Shown here piece by piece: positions 8,897 to 18,422 of a DNA stretch of 64,000 nt; the stretch's first letter is position 1; each line of letters starts with the position of its first letter. Both the position numbers and the translations under genes were made by a program. The stretch is taken from assembly GCF_035975855.1 (NCBI RefSeq), contig NZ_CP109055.1, forward strand, positions 6,386,001-6,450,000, given 5' to 3'. The notes below the pieces were generated by a model. That model was not told the origin of the DNA and searched no databases. It was given only the letters and a program-made list of their open reading frames with translations. The stretch is from Streptomyces sp. NBC_01304 (lineage in GTDB: Bacteria > Actinomycetota > Actinomycetes > Streptomycetales > Streptomycetaceae).

Positions 8897-10432
8897 TTAA
8901 CGGGATCGTCGCGTTCCGGTTCCCGTGTTGCCCGATTCCGGCCCGCCCGTGCCCAGCCACCCGGCGAGCTTTCCGCCCTGGCCGACCGCGCGCAGCCGCT
9001 GCTCGGCGGCGTCCCGCACCGGGTCCGTCGCGACCACGAGCAGCTCGTCGCCGCGCCGCAGGACCGTCGTGGGCCCCGGCACGAAGGACTTCTCGTCCCG
9101 TACGACGAGTGTCACGGAGGCGCCGGACGGCAGCCGCAGCTCGCCGACCTCCACGCCGTGCATCCGCGACTTCGCGGGGATCGCCACCGAGAGGAGATGC
9201 CCGCGCAGCCGCTCCAGGGGCGCCGATTCGATGCCCAGGTCGGCCGCCTCGGAGGGGTCGTCCTCGAGCCGCAGGGCCTTGGCCAGCCACGGCAGCGTAG
9301 GCCCCTGGATGAGGGTGTAGACGACGACGAGCACGAAGACGATGTTGAAGATCCGCTCGCTGCCGTCGATGTCCGACACCATCGGGATCGTCGCCAAAAT
9401 GATGGGCACGGCGCCGCGCAGTCCGGCCCATGACATGAGGGCCTTCTCCTGCCAGGGCAGCTTGAACGGCAGCAGGCTGAGGAAGACTTCGAGGGGTCTG
9501 GCCACCATCGTGAGGACGAGCCCGATGACGATCGCGGGCCAGACGTCGTCCCACAGGTTGTGCGGCGTGACAAGGAGGCCGAGCAGGACGAACATGCCGA
9601 TCTGCGCGATCCAGCCGAGCCCGTCCGCGAACCCGCGCGTGGCCGGCCAGTGCGGCAGCTTGGAGTTGCCGAGCACCATCGCGGCCAGATAGACGGCGAG
9701 GAACCCGGAGCCGTGGGCCATCGCCCCGGCCGCGTACGCCGCGACCGCGATCGCCATGACCGCGATCGGATAGAGACCGGAGGCGGGCAGCGCCACGTGC
9801 CGCAGCCCGAACGCGCCCAGCCAGCCCACCGAGAGCCCGACCGCGACACCGATCGCCAGCTCCAGTGCGATCTTGCCGACGAGCAGGTACCAGGAGTCGA
9901 CAGGGCCGACCGTGGAGAAGGCCACAACGAGGATGACGACAGGCGCGTCGTTGAAGCCGGACTCGGCCTCGAGCACACCGGTCACGCGCGAGGGCAGCGG
10001 CACCTTGCGCAGCACGGAGAACACCGCCGCGGCGTCCGTCGAGGACACCACCGCGCCGATGATGAGGGCCTGGCGCCACTCGAGCCCGACCAGATAGTGC
10101 GCACCGGCCGCTGTCACGCCCACGCTCACCGCGACGCCCACCAGCGACAGCACCACTGCCGCAGGCAACGCGGGTTTGATCTCCTTCCACTTGGTGCCCA
10201 GGCCGCCCTCGGCCAGGATCACCACAAGTGCGGCGTAACCGATCACCTGCGTCAACTCGGCATTGTCGAACACGACATTGCCGATGCCGTCCTGGCCTAT
10301 CGCTATCCCGATCCCCAGGTACAGGAGCAGGCTGGGGAGGCCGCTGCGCGAGGAGATGCGCACGGCGGCGACGGCGATGAGCAGAACGAGCGAGCAGACG
10401 AGAAGGAGCTCGTTGAGCTGATGGACAGTCAG
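8897..10432 (-). CDS. CPA1-type cation/proton antiporter with C-terminal TrkA-C domain
   Basis: 511-aa NhaP2/CvrA-type K+(Na+)/H+ antiporter. About 12 membrane helices are followed, from about residue 410, by a cytosolic TrkA-C nucleotide/ion-sensing domain (LLSVAIPAKSRMHGVEVGELRLPSG to VVATDPVRDAAEQRL). The ion-binding region GAVVSSTDAAAVFSVLR and AESGFNDAPVVI carry the family acidic residues. The natural N-terminus appears to be TVHQLNELLLVCSLVLLIAV, which lacks an ATG/GTG/TTG. A CTG at 10432 with AAAGGA 7 nt upstream supplies the start. The alternative GTG at 10363 would delete the first helix. Role: pH/cation homeostasis. Confidence 0.9.
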   Translation of the reverse strand: MTVHQLNELLLVCSLVLLIAVAAVRISSRSGLPSLLLYLGIGIAIGQDGIGNVVFDNAELTQVIGYAALVVILAEGGLGTKWKEIKPALPAAVVLSLVGVAVSVGVTAAGAHYLVGLEWRQALIIGAVVSSTDAAAVFSVLRKVPLPSRVTGVLEAESGFNDAPVVILVVAFSTVGPVDSWYLLVGKIALELAIGVAVGLSVGWLGAFGLRHVALPASGLYPIAVMAIAVAAYAAGAMAHGSGFLAVYLAAMVLGNSKLPHWPATRGFADGLGWIAQIGMFVLLGLLVTPHNLWDDVWPAIVIGLVLTMVARPLEVFLSLLPFKLPWQEKALMSWAGLRGAVPIILATIPMVSDIDGSERIFNIVFVLVVVYTLIQGPTLPWLAKALRLEDDPSEAADLGIESAPLERLRGHLLSVAIPAKSRMHGVEVGELRLPSGASVTLVVRDEKSFVPGPTTVLRRGDELLVVATDPVRDAAEQRLRAVGQGGKLAGWLGTGGPESGNTGTGTRRSR

Positions 10433-10477
10433 TGGCCGTTCCTTTCGCGAGAACTGGGCGGGAAGCGGGGTGTGACG

Positions 10478-10501
10478 GGCAGGGTACTTCGTTACCCTGC
10501 C
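10478..10501. promoter_or_regulatory. inverted repeat upstream of the antiporter
   Basis: GGCAGGGTA (10478-10486), 6-nt CTTCGT loop, TACCCTGCC (10493-10501): a perfect 9-bp inverted repeat in the divergent region between antiporter and acylase genes. Next to it are further TTACC repeats (10505-10517). Could be an operator or an RNA hairpin in the antiporter leader. Confidence 0.4.
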
Positions 10502-10648
10502 TAGTTACCTTACCTAATTGTTGACGATTTCTTGACGCTTCCCGTACCTCCGCGATGTACGGTGCCGACTCCGCGTCCGAAGCCGATCTGCCCTGCGCCT
10601 ATGGTTGCTCCAGCACTCCAGGACCGCCCTGCCCCTCGAAGGACAGCG

Positions 10649-13498
10649 ATGCCCGCCAATGAAAGCGCCTCTTCCGGCCAGCAGAAGACCGGGAAGAAGA
10701 AGGGGCGACGCCTTCGCCTGCTGTTGATCACCTTGGTGCTGGCATTGGTCGCGGGTGTGGCCTTCGGGACGTACTGGAGCATCAGCACCGTGCGCGCCTC
10801 CTTCCCGCAGACCAAGGGGTCCATCAAGCTCGATGGTCTCTCCGGACCGGTCGATGTGCGGCGCGACGCCAACGGCATTCCGCAGATCTACGCCGAGTCG
10901 GACGCGGACCTGTTCATGGCCCAGGGCTATGTGCAGGCCCAGGACCGCTTCTGGGAGATGGACGTACGTCGCCACATGACGTCCGGCCGGCTCTCGGAAA
11001 TGTTCGGCAAGGGCCAGGTCGAGACGGATGAATTCCTGCGCACCCTCGACTGGCACGGGGTGGCGCAGAAGGAGTACGACACCAAGCTCTCGGCCGAGAC
11101 GAAGAAGTACCTCGACGCCTACTCCGAGGGGGTCAACGCGTACCTGGAGGGCAAGTCCGGAAAGGACCTGTCCGTCGAGTACGCGGCGCTCGGCTTCACC
11201 ACCGACTACAAGGTCGACAAGTGGACGCCGGTCGACTCGGTGGCCTGGCTCAAGGCCATGGCCTGGGACCTGCGCGGCAACATGCAGGACGAGATCGACC
11301 GCTCGCTGATGTACTCGAGGCTCGGCCCGAAGCAGATCGACGACCTGTACCCGGGCTACCCGTACAAGCTGCATAAGCCGATCATCGAGAACGGCGCGGT
11401 CGACCCGGCGACGAAGTCCTTCGACCCGAAGGGCACCGCGACACAGACCCAGGGCCAGACCCAGGGCCAGACCCAGGGCCAGACGCAGGGTCAGGGCCAG
11501 TCGGGCTCCACCGGCACAGGTACCGGTACGGGTACTGGCACGGGTACCGGTACCGGGAACTCCCTCTCCGGCGGTACGAACGCCACGGCCGGCCTCAACA
11601 CCCAGCTGTCCCGGATCTCCAAGGCCCTGGACAAGCTCCCCGACGCCATCGGCCCCAACGGCAACGGCATCGGCTCCAACTCCTGGGTGGTCTCCGGCGA
11701 CCACACCACCACCGGCAAGCCGCTTCTCGCCAACGACCCGCACCTGTCGCCCCAGTTGCCGTCGGTCTGGTACCAGATGGGCCTGCACTGCCGTGGCGGC
11801 GCCTCCGGCAAGTGCAAGTACGACGTCTCCGGCTACACCTTCGCCGGCGTACCGGGCGTGATCATCGGCCACAACGACAAGATCGCCTGGGGCATGACCA
11901 ACCTCGGCGCCGATGTCACCGACCTCTACCTGGAGAAGATCCAGGGCGACGGCTACCTGTACGACAACAAGGTCCAGCCCTTCACCACCCGCAAGGAGAC
12001 CATCAAGGTCGCGGGCGGCGACGACAAGACCATCGTGGTCCGGTCGACGAACAACGGCCCGCTCATCTCCGACCGCAGCGACGAACTGGGCAAGGTCGGC
12101 CAGGAGGCCCCGGCCGGCAGCTCGGCCCCCGACCGCGCCGACGGCTACGCGGTGTCGCTGCGCTGGACCGCGCTCGACCCCGGCAACTCGATGGACGCGG
12201 TCTTCGAGCTCAACCGGGCCAAGGACTTCAAGGACTTCCGCAAGGCCGCGTCGCACTTCGAGGTGCCCTCGCAGAACCTGATCTACGCCGATCAGGAAGG
12301 CAACATCGGCTACCAGGCGCCCGGTCGGATCCCGGTCCGTGGCGGCAAGGACAACGACGGCTCCCTTCCGGTGCCGGGCTGGGACTCTTCGTACAACTGG
12401 AAGAGCTACATCCCGCAGGCGGAGCTGCCCTACGAGTACAACCCGAAGCGCGGCTACATCGTGACCGCCAACCAGGCCGTCGTGGACGAGAAGAAGTACC
12501 CGTACAAGCTCACCGACGACTGGGGCTACGGCGCCCGCAGCCAGCGCATCAACGACCTCATCGAGTCGAAGATCAAGAACGACGGCAAGATCTCGACCGA
12601 GGACATGCGCCTCATGCAGCTGGACAACAGCAGCGAGATCGCCAAGATGCTGACGCCCAAGCTGCTCAAGATCGATGTCGAGGATCCGTACGTCCGTGAG
12701 GCGCAGAAGCTCCTCGAGGGCTGGGACTACACCCAGGACTCCGATTCGGCGGCGGCCGCGTACTTCAACGCGGTCTGGCGCAACGTCCTCAAGCTGTCGT
12801 TCGGCAACAAGCTGCCCAAGGAGCTTCGGGTCAAGGGCTCCTGCATCAACGTCGAGCCGGCCGACAAGACCGGCCCGGTGGACGACCCCGACGAGCGGGT
12901 GCGCGAGTGCGGCGAGCGCGACGCGGACGCGGCGCAGCCGGACGGTGGCGACCGCTGGTACGAGGTCGTGCGCAACATCCTCGACGACGAGAACAACGAG
13001 TGGTGGCACACGCCCAAGTCGCGCACCGACAAGGCGACCACGAACCGTGACGAGCTCTTCGCGCGCGCCATGGAGGACGCCCGCTGGGAGCTGACCGCCA
13101 AGCTGGGCAAGGACATCGACACCTGGAGCTGGGGCCGCCTGCACCAGCTGACGCTGAAGAACCAGACCATCGGTACGGAGGGCCCCGGTTTCATGCAGTG
13201 GCTGCTCAACCGCGGACCCTGGAACCTGGGCGGCGGCGAGGCCGCGGTGAACGCCACCGGCTGGAACGCGGCGGGCGGTTACGGCGTGATCTGGGTGCCG
13301 TCGATGCGGATGGTCGTGAACCTCGCGGACTTCGACAAGTCCAAGTGGATCAACCTGACCGGCGCCTCGGGCCACGCCTACCACGACAACTACACGGACC
13401 AGACGGACAAGTGGGCCAAGGGCGAACTGCTCGACTGGGCCTACTCGGAGAAGGCCGTCGAGGCCGCCACCAAGAACACCTTGGCGCTCAGGCCGTAA
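10649..13498 (+). CDS. penicillin acylase family protein (N-terminal-serine hydrolase)
   Basis: Secreted or membrane-anchored Ntn-hydrolase, 949 aa. N-terminal cytosolic Lys/Arg patch, one hydrophobic segment (about residues 32-52), then the acylase fold. These enzymes are made as precursors and cleaved to alpha and beta chains; the beta chain begins with the catalytic Ser in GIGSNSW (Ser343, codon 11675-11677). Beta-chain landmarks include LANDPHL and WGMTNLGADVTDLY. ATG 10649 is chosen because GAAGGA ends 5 nt upstream; an in-frame ATG 117 bp earlier has no ribosome site. The region just before the cleavage Ser holds a low-complexity repeat. Likely substrate: acyl-homoserine lactones, cyclic lipopeptides or beta-lactams; not decidable here. 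Confidence 0.92.
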   Translation: MPANESASSGQQKTGKKKGRRLRLLLITLVLALVAGVAFGTYWSISTVRASFPQTKGSIKLDGLSGPVDVRRDANGIPQIYAESDADLFMAQGYVQAQDRFWEMDVRRHMTSGRLSEMFGKGQVETDEFLRTLDWHGVAQKEYDTKLSAETKKYLDAYSEGVNAYLEGKSGKDLSVEYAALGFTTDYKVDKWTPVDSVAWLKAMAWDLRGNMQDEIDRSLMYSRLGPKQIDDLYPGYPYKLHKPIIENGAVDPATKSFDPKGTATQTQGQTQGQTQGQTQGQGQSGSTGTGTGTGTGTGTGTGNSLSGGTNATAGLNTQLSRISKALDKLPDAIGPNGNGIGSNSWVVSGDHTTTGKPLLANDPHLSPQLPSVWYQMGLHCRGGASGKCKYDVSGYTFAGVPGVIIGHNDKIAWGMTNLGADVTDLYLEKIQGDGYLYDNKVQPFTTRKETIKVAGGDDKTIVVRSTNNGPLISDRSDELGKVGQEAPAGSSAPDRADGYAVSLRWTALDPGNSMDAVFELNRAKDFKDFRKAASHFEVPSQNLIYADQEGNIGYQAPGRIPVRGGKDNDGSLPVPGWDSSYNWKSYIPQAELPYEYNPKRGYIVTANQAVVDEKKYPYKLTDDWGYGARSQRINDLIESKIKNDGKISTEDMRLMQLDNSSEIAKMLTPKLLKIDVEDPYVREAQKLLEGWDYTQDSDSAAAAYFNAVWRNVLKLSFGNKLPKELRVKGSCINVEPADKTGPVDDPDERVRECGERDADAAQPDGGDRWYEVVRNILDDENNEWWHTPKSRTDKATTNRDELFARAMEDARWELTAKLGKDIDTWSWGRLHQLTLKNQTIGTEGPGFMQWLLNRGPWNLGGGEAAVNATGWNAAGGYGVIWVPSMRMVVNLADFDKSKWINLTGASGHAYHDNYTDQTDKWAKGELLDWAYSEKAVEAATKNTLALRP
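11441..11560 (+). repeat. coding tandem repeat (Thr-Gln-Gly-Gln then Gly-Thr) in acylase spacer
   Basis: About four copies of a 12-bp unit encoding TQGQ (about 11444-11499) are followed by a 6-bp GGTACC/GGTACG-type repeat encoding (GT)n (about 11506-11557). Both are in frame and lie between the alpha chain and the catalytic Ser343, that is, in the region expected to be excised. Confidence 0.9.
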
Positions 13499-14102
13499 AT
13501 CTCCGGACCCCGCCCGGGGTCACCACCGCGTGCACGGGGTGGTCGTGCGGTTCCTCCGGGACCCGCGCGACCACCTCGTTGTCGTAGAGCAGCACCACCA
13601 GAGGCGGCTGCACGCGCGCGCGTGCGAGGCGTTGGAGCACCCGGTCGTACGACCCGCCGCCCCGGCCGAGCCGCATCCCGCGCCCGTCCACCGCGAGCCC
13701 GGGCAGCAGCACCGCGTCGGCCTCCAGGACGGCGTCGGGGCCGAGCCGGGCGCCCTCGGGTTCGAGCAGGCCCCGGCCTGCGCGTACGAGCCGCTCCGTA
13801 CCGTCGTACGTCCCCCAGTCCAGATCGTTGTCCGCGAGCAGCACCGGCAGCAGAACGCGCACCCCGCGCGCGTGCAGCGCGTCGAGCAGCACGCGCGTGC
13901 CCGGCTCCCGGCCGACCGAGACATAGGCGGCGACGGTCCGCGCCCCGGCCAGCTCGGTGAGCTGCATCGCACGCTCGGCGAGAACCGCGGCCGCCTCCTG
14001 TGCGTCATCTGTTGTCAACCGGCGCCTCACGTCGAGGAGTTCTCGCCGCAATGTGGCTTTGTCAGCCTTGCCGCTCGTGCCGGAGTCTGCGCTCGCGCTC
14101 AC
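13488..14102 (-). CDS. 5-formyltetrahydrofolate cyclo-ligase
   Basis: ATP-dependent enzyme that recycles 5-formyl-THF to 5,10-methenyl-THF (MTHFS/YgfA family). 204 aa, normal size. Family motifs: the N-terminal RRELLDVRRRL, the central VLLPVLLADNDLDWGTYDG, and the ATP/substrate motif DAVLLPGLAVDGRGMRLGRGGGSYDR. GTG start at 14102. It is divergent from galU (102 bp between starts) and its stop overlaps the convergent acylase gene by 11 bp. This gene, galU and moeA are commonly adjacent in actinobacteria. Confidence 0.92.
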   Translation of the reverse strand: MSASADSGTSGKADKATLRRELLDVRRRLTTDDAQEAAAVLAERAMQLTELAGARTVAAYVSVGREPGTRVLLDALHARGVRVLLPVLLADNDLDWGTYDGTERLVRAGRGLLEPEGARLGPDAVLEADAVLLPGLAVDGRGMRLGRGGGSYDRVLQRLARARVQPPLVVLLYDNEVVARVPEEPHDHPVHAVVTPGGVRRFTA

Positions 14103-14204
14103 AGGTGGTCCACAAACCTCTCTTATTGCTTGCAAAGTCAACAAAGGCAACGAATTTACCGGACCCACATCTTCCGCACATACGCACCCGATATGGTGAC
14201 CGGC

Positions 14205-15107
14205 ATGACTGAGTCGCACCCCACGATCACCAAGGCTGTCATCCCCGCAGCAGGCCTCGGCACGCGCTTCCTTCCGGCCACGAAGGCCACACCGAAGGAG
14301 ATGCTGCCGGTCGTCGACAAGCCGGCGATCCAGTACGTGGTCGAGGAGGCCGTCGCCGCCGGTCTGTCCGACGTCCTCATGGTCACGGGCCGCAACAAGC
14401 GCCCCCTGGAAGACCACTTCGACCGCAACTACGAGCTGGAGTCGGCCCTCACCAAGAAGGGCGACGCCGAACGCCTCGCCAAGGTCCAGGAGTCCAGCGA
14501 CCTGGCGACCATGCACTACGTCCGCCAGGGCGACCCCAAGGGCCTGGGCCACGCCGTCCTGTGCGCGGCCCCGCACGTCGGGCACGAGCCCTTCGCGGTC
14601 CTCCTCGGCGACGACCTGATCGACGCCCGCGACCCGCTCCTCAAGCGCATGGTCGAGATCCAGGCCCGCGAGGGCGGCAGCGTCATCGCGCTCATGGAGG
14701 TCGACCCCGCGCAGATCCACATGTACGGCTGCGCGGCCGTCGAGCCCACCGCCGAGGGCGACGTGGTCAAGATCACCGACCTGGTCGAGAAGCCGGACGT
14801 GGCGGACGCCCCGTCCAACCTCGCGATCATCGGCCGCTATGTCCTCGACCCCGCCGTCTTCGACATACTGCGCAAGACCGAGCCGGGCCGCGGAGGCGAG
14901 ATCCAGCTCACGGACGCGCTCCAGCAGTTGGCGGCGGACGAGAAGGTCGGCGGCCCGGTGCACGGCGTGGTCTTCAAGGGCCGCCGCTATGACACCGGAG
15001 ACCGTGGCGACTATCTGCGTGCCATTGTCAGACTCGCGTGCGAACGTGAAGACCTGGGCCCCGACTTCAAGGCCTGGCTTCGCAGTTACGTCGACGAGGA
15101 GATGTAG
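14205..15107 (+). CDS. galU: UTP-glucose-1-phosphate uridylyltransferase
   Basis: Makes UDP-glucose for cell-wall glycans and for the Leloir pathway (galT is at the end of this window). 300 aa. N-terminal nucleotidyltransferase signature [30 protein letters not shown] begins at about residue 11; the GDD of LLGDDLID binds metal/nucleotide, and [17 protein letters not shown] is the typical C-terminal motif. ATG 14205 is chosen over ATG 14193: TATGGT (14192-14197) sits 7 nt upstream, fitting a leaderless start. Followed by moeA after 5 nt, so the two are co-transcribed. Confidence 0.96.
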   Translation: MTESHPTITKAVIPAAGLGTRFLPATKATPKEMLPVVDKPAIQYVVEEAVAAGLSDVLMVTGRNKRPLEDHFDRNYELESALTKKGDAERLAKVQESSDLATMHYVRQGDPKGLGHAVLCAAPHVGHEPFAVLLGDDLIDARDPLLKRMVEIQAREGGSVIALMEVDPAQIHMYGCAAVEPTAEGDVVKITDLVEKPDVADAPSNLAIIGRYVLDPAVFDILRKTEPGRGGEIQLTDALQQLAADEKVGGPVHGVVFKGRRYDTGDRGDYLRAIVRLACEREDLGPDFKAWLRSYVDEEM

Positions 15108-15112
15108 GCACC

Positions 15113-16441
15113 TTGAGCAGCAGCACGACGGAAGCGGTCACCGGTCAGGCCCACCTGTGGTCGGTGACCGAGCACCTCGAGGACATTCTCGGCGCGGTCC
15201 ACCCGCTCGAGCCGATCGAGCTCCAACTGCTCGACGCCCAGGGCTGTGTCCTGGTCGAGGACGTCACGGTGCCCGTCTCGCTGCCACCCTTCGACAACAG
15301 CTCCATGGACGGGTACGCGGTCCGGGTCGCCGATGTCGCGGGCGCGAGCGAGGAGTTCCCCGCCGTGCTCGAGGTCATCGGCGACGTCGCGGCGGGCAGC
15401 GCGGGCGACCTCACCGTCGGCGCGGGCCAGGCCGCCCGCATCATGACCGGCGCCCCGCTGCCCCCGGGCGCCGAGTGCGTGGTCCCCGTCGAGTGGACCG
15501 ACGGCGGCCTCGGCGAGGGCCCGGTCGGCTCGATGACCCCGCACAGCGCGTCCCCCGAGGGCGCCACCGGCGAGGTCCGCATCCACCGCCCGGCCACCGA
15601 CCGCCAGCACGTCCGCGCACGCGGCAGCGACGTCCAGGCCGGCGAGCGCGCCCTGGAGGCGGGCACCGTCCTCGGCCCGCCGCAGATCGGCCTGCTCGCC
15701 GCGATCGGCCGCGGCAGCGTGCGGGTGCGTCCCCGCCCGCGCGTGGTCGTGATGTCCACGGGCAGCGAACTCACCCAGCCCGGCGAGGAGTTGGCCGAGG
15801 GCCGGATCTACGACTCCAACAGCTTCGCGCTGACCGCCGCCGCCCGGGACGCGGGCGCCATCGCCTACCGCGTGGGCGCCGTCGCCGACGACGCGGAGAC
15901 GCTGCGCTCCACCATCGAGGACCAGCTGATCCGCGCGGACCTCCTGGTCACCACGGGCGGCGTCAGCGTGGGCGCGTACGACGTCGTGAAGGAAGCCCTG
16001 GAACACGTCGGGGACGAGGACGAGGCGGGCAGCGGCATCGAGTTCCGCAAGCTCGCCATGCAGCCGGGCAAGCCGCAGGGCTTCGGCTCCATCGGCCCCG
16101 ACCACACCCCGCTGCTCGCCCTGCCGGGCAATCCGGTGTCGTCGTACGTCTCCTTCGAGTTGTTCGTACGTCCCGCGATCCGCGCCCTGATGGGCCTGGA
16201 GGACGTCCACCGCCCCACCGCCCGCGCCGAGCTGAGCTGCGACAAGCCGCTGACCTCGCCGGGCGGCAAGCGGCAGTTCCTGCGCGGCAGGTACGACGGC
16301 GAGGGCACAGTCACCCCGGTCGGCGGCGCGGGCTCCCACCTCATCGCCGCGCTCGCCCACGCCAACTGCCTGATCGTCGTCCCGGAGGACACCACCGAGG
16401 TGGCCCCCGGCGCCGAGCTCGACGTGGTCCTGCTCGGCTGA
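15113..16441 (+). CDS. moeA: MoeA/gephyrin-like molybdopterin molybdotransferase (possible Glp division protein)
   Basis: 442 aa with the full MoeA architecture: N-terminal domain with [13 protein letters not shown], central MoCF-binding fold with MSTGSEL and [11 protein letters not shown], and C-terminal beta-barrel after [16 protein letters not shown]. Canonical MoeA inserts molybdate into molybdopterin-AMP. In corynebacteria a homolog in the same galU-moeA-rimJ-glpR neighbourhood, Glp, acts as a gephyrin-like FtsZ-binding division protein. Here moaC and mog follow directly, so a cofactor role is also plausible. TTG start at 15113 with GAGGAG upstream, only 5 nt after galU. Confidence 0.9.
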   Translation: MSSSTTEAVTGQAHLWSVTEHLEDILGAVHPLEPIELQLLDAQGCVLVEDVTVPVSLPPFDNSSMDGYAVRVADVAGASEEFPAVLEVIGDVAAGSAGDLTVGAGQAARIMTGAPLPPGAECVVPVEWTDGGLGEGPVGSMTPHSASPEGATGEVRIHRPATDRQHVRARGSDVQAGERALEAGTVLGPPQIGLLAAIGRGSVRVRPRPRVVVMSTGSELTQPGEELAEGRIYDSNSFALTAAARDAGAIAYRVGAVADDAETLRSTIEDQLIRADLLVTTGGVSVGAYDVVKEALEHVGDEDEAGSGIEFRKLAMQPGKPQGFGSIGPDHTPLLALPGNPVSSYVSFELFVRPAIRALMGLEDVHRPTARAELSCDKPLTSPGGKRQFLRGRYDGEGTVTPVGGAGSHLIAALAHANCLIVVPEDTTEVAPGAELDVVLLG

Positions 16442-16536
16442 GACCCTCCTGGTACGGGTACCGTGTCTGCCCACACAGGGCCGCACCGCGGCCCGCCTTG
16501 CGGCCCGCACGAGGCCCGACCGGGAGCGCCCAGCAC

Positions 16537-17016
16537 ATGAGCACGCAGGACCGACTGACGCACATCGACGAAGCGGGCGCCGCCCGCATGGTCGACGTAT
16601 CCGAGAAGGACGTGACCGCGCGCACCGCCCGCGCGTCCGGCCGCGTCCTTGTCTCGCCCCGCGTTATCGAGCTGCTGCGCGGCGAGGGCATGCCCAAGGG
16701 CGACGCCCTCGCCACCGCGCGGATCGCCGGGATCATGGGCGCGAAACGCTGCGCCGATCTGATCCCGCTCTGCCACCCGCTGGACATCTCCGGCGTCAAG
16801 CTGGATCTGGCCGTTGCCGACGACGCGGTCGAGATCGAGGCCACGGTCAAGACGACCGGCAGGACGGGTGTCGAGATGGAAGCGCTGACGGCGGTCTCGG
16901 TGGCGGGCCTGACGGTGATCGACATGGTCAAGGCCGTCGACAAGGGGGCCGTCATCACGGACGTCCGCGTCGAGGAGAAAACGGGCGGCAAGTCCGGGGA
17001 ATGGACCCGGTCGTGA
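16537..17016 (+). CDS. moaC: cyclic pyranopterin monophosphate synthase MoaC
   Basis: Second step of molybdenum-cofactor synthesis, 3',8-cH2GTP to cPMP. 159 aa, typical. Motifs seen: the active-site segment [19 protein letters not shown] and [27 protein letters not shown] with the conserved Lys/Asp. ATG start at 16537 behind GGGAG. The 95-bp gap after moeA contains TACCGT (16459-16464), so there may be an extra promoter. Its stop overlaps the start of mog. Confidence 0.95.
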   Translation: MSTQDRLTHIDEAGAARMVDVSEKDVTARTARASGRVLVSPRVIELLRGEGMPKGDALATARIAGIMGAKRCADLIPLCHPLDISGVKLDLAVADDAVEIEATVKTTGRTGVEMEALTAVSVAGLTVIDMVKAVDKGAVITDVRVEEKTGGKSGEWTRS

Positions 17017-17636
17017 GCAGCGCCCACACCGACGGCGGGACCGGGCCCGCAGTGCCGCACCGCGCCGGGCTGGAGAACGCGCCCCCGTTCCCCGGCGACT
17101 CCGCGACGCTCGGCGACGCACTGCTCGCCCCCTATGCCGCGCTCGTAGTCACTGCCTCCAACCGCGCCTCCGCGGGCGTCTACGCGGACCGCGGCGGGCC
17201 GCTCCTGGCCGAAGGACTCGCCGCCATGGGCTTCGCCGTCGACGGCCCGCTGGTGGTCCCTGACGGTGATCCCGTGGAGCAGGCCCTGCGGGCCGGCGCG
17301 GGCGCGGGATACGACGTCATCCTCACCACCGGCGGCACCGGCATCTCGCCCGGCGACAAGACCCCCGAGGCCACCCGGGCCGTGCTCGACCACGAGATCC
17401 CCGGGATCCCCGAGGCGATCCGCGCGTTCGGCCGGGACAAGGTGCCCACGGCGGCGCTCTCCCGTGGCCTCGCCGGAGTCGCCGGCCGCACCCTGATCGT
17501 GAACCTGCCGGGCTCGACCGGCGGTGTACGCGACGGAATCGCGGTACTCGAGAAGCTCCTGGTCCACGCCGTCGACCAGATCCGCGGCGGCGACCACCCC
17601 CGACCGGACCACGGATCCACCGGGAGCCCGAGCTGA
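17013..17636 (+). CDS. mog: molybdopterin adenylyltransferase, MogA/MoaB family
   Basis: Adenylylates molybdopterin before molybdate insertion by MoeA. MoCF fold: [28 protein letters not shown] at the N-terminus and the MPT-binding [17 protein letters not shown]; also [12 protein letters not shown]. The GTG at 17013 overlaps the moaC stop as GTGA, a coupling arrangement; an in-frame ATG at 17001 is the alternative. An N-terminal tail of about 40 residues precedes the domain. The gene ends overlapping the CTG start of the acetyltransferase. Confidence 0.92.
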   Translation: MSSAHTDGGTGPAVPHRAGLENAPPFPGDSATLGDALLAPYAALVVTASNRASAGVYADRGGPLLAEGLAAMGFAVDGPLVVPDGDPVEQALRAGAGAGYDVILTTGGTGISPGDKTPEATRAVLDHEIPGIPEAIRAFGRDKVPTAALSRGLAGVAGRTLIVNLPGSTGGVRDGIAVLEKLLVHAVDQIRGGDHPRPDHGSTGSPS

Positions 17637-18259
17637 ACAGCCTCGCCTGGCCCGTCGAGCTGGCGGACGGCGACACCGTCCTCCGCCCCATAAAGCTGCG
17701 TGACCAGCGGCCCTGGCGCGAGGTCAACCGGCGCAACCGCGACTGGCTGCGCCCCTGGGAAGCCACCATTCCGCCGCCCGCACCGGGCGGCCCGGTCGCC
17801 CATCGGCCGACGTACCGTCAAATGGTCCGCCACTTGCGGGCGGAGGCCAACGCGGGCCGCATGCTGCCCTTCGTCATCGAGCACCAGGGCCGTCTCGCCG
17901 GGCAGTTGACGGTCGCCGGAATCACCTGGGGCTCGATGTGTTCGGGCCATGTCGGCTACTGGGTCGACCAGTCGGTCGCGGGCCGCGGAGTGATGCCGAC
18001 TTCTGTGGCACTTGCCGTGGACCACTGCTTCCGGACTGTCGGACTGCACCGCATCGAAGTCTGTATTCGGCCCGAGAACGGACCGAGCCGGCGCGTCGTG
18101 GAGAAACTCGGATTCCGCGAAGAGGGACTGCGTCCACGCTATCTCCACATTGACGGAGGCTGGCGCGACCATCTCGTCTTCGCGCTCACCGCGGAAGAGG
18201 TGCCCGAAGGGTTGCTCAACCGCTGGCACCAGGCCCGACGTATCGCGCCACCCAAATGA
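17633..18259 (+). CDS. GNAT N-acetyltransferase, RimJ/RimL-like, CTG start
   Basis: 208-aa acetyltransferase. The acetyl-CoA motif A region is YWVDQSVAGRGVMPTSVALAVDHCF, followed by LHRIEVCIRPENGPSRRVVEKLGFREEG. Between the upstream stop and ATG 17822 the frame has no ATG/GTG/TTG, yet it encodes a convincing N-terminus ([23 protein letters not shown]...). The start must therefore be CTG 17633, which overlaps the mog stop as CTGA and has GGGAG (17622-17626) 6 nt upstream. Starting at ATG 17822 would lose about 63 residues of the fold. It sits between moeA/mog and sepX in a conserved actinobacterial order; the substrate is unknown. Confidence 0.88.
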   Translation: MNSLAWPVELADGDTVLRPIKLRDQRPWREVNRRNRDWLRPWEATIPPPAPGGPVAHRPTYRQMVRHLRAEANAGRMLPFVIEHQGRLAGQLTVAGITWGSMCSGHVGYWVDQSVAGRGVMPTSVALAVDHCFRTVGLHRIEVCIRPENGPSRRVVEKLGFREEGLRPRYLHIDGGWRDHLVFALTAEEVPEGLLNRWHQARRIAPPK

Positions 18260-18422
18260 AATAAGTGTTCGAAAATGAGCAGTAGTTGACCGCGAATATG
18301 CCTGGAATCGAAGACTGCTGATCGCATCAGTCACAAAAAAAGTTCGAGATATCAGCCAGATCGTGCGACACACCGGCTCAATTGGCAGATGGCCTCACCG
18401 AAACCCCTCTACCGTGTGAGGC

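Noticed and set aside
10508..10517. CCTTACCTAA, half of a DmdR/iron box (TTAGGTTAGG-type)
   Set aside because: Only one half-site matches; the other half is absent, and neighbouring genes have no iron role.
10514..13384. Very long minus-strand open frame opposite the penicillin acylase
   Set aside because: It is a mirror of the GC3-biased plus-strand gene, has repetitive Val/Leu/Arg/Gly composition, and no recognisable motif.
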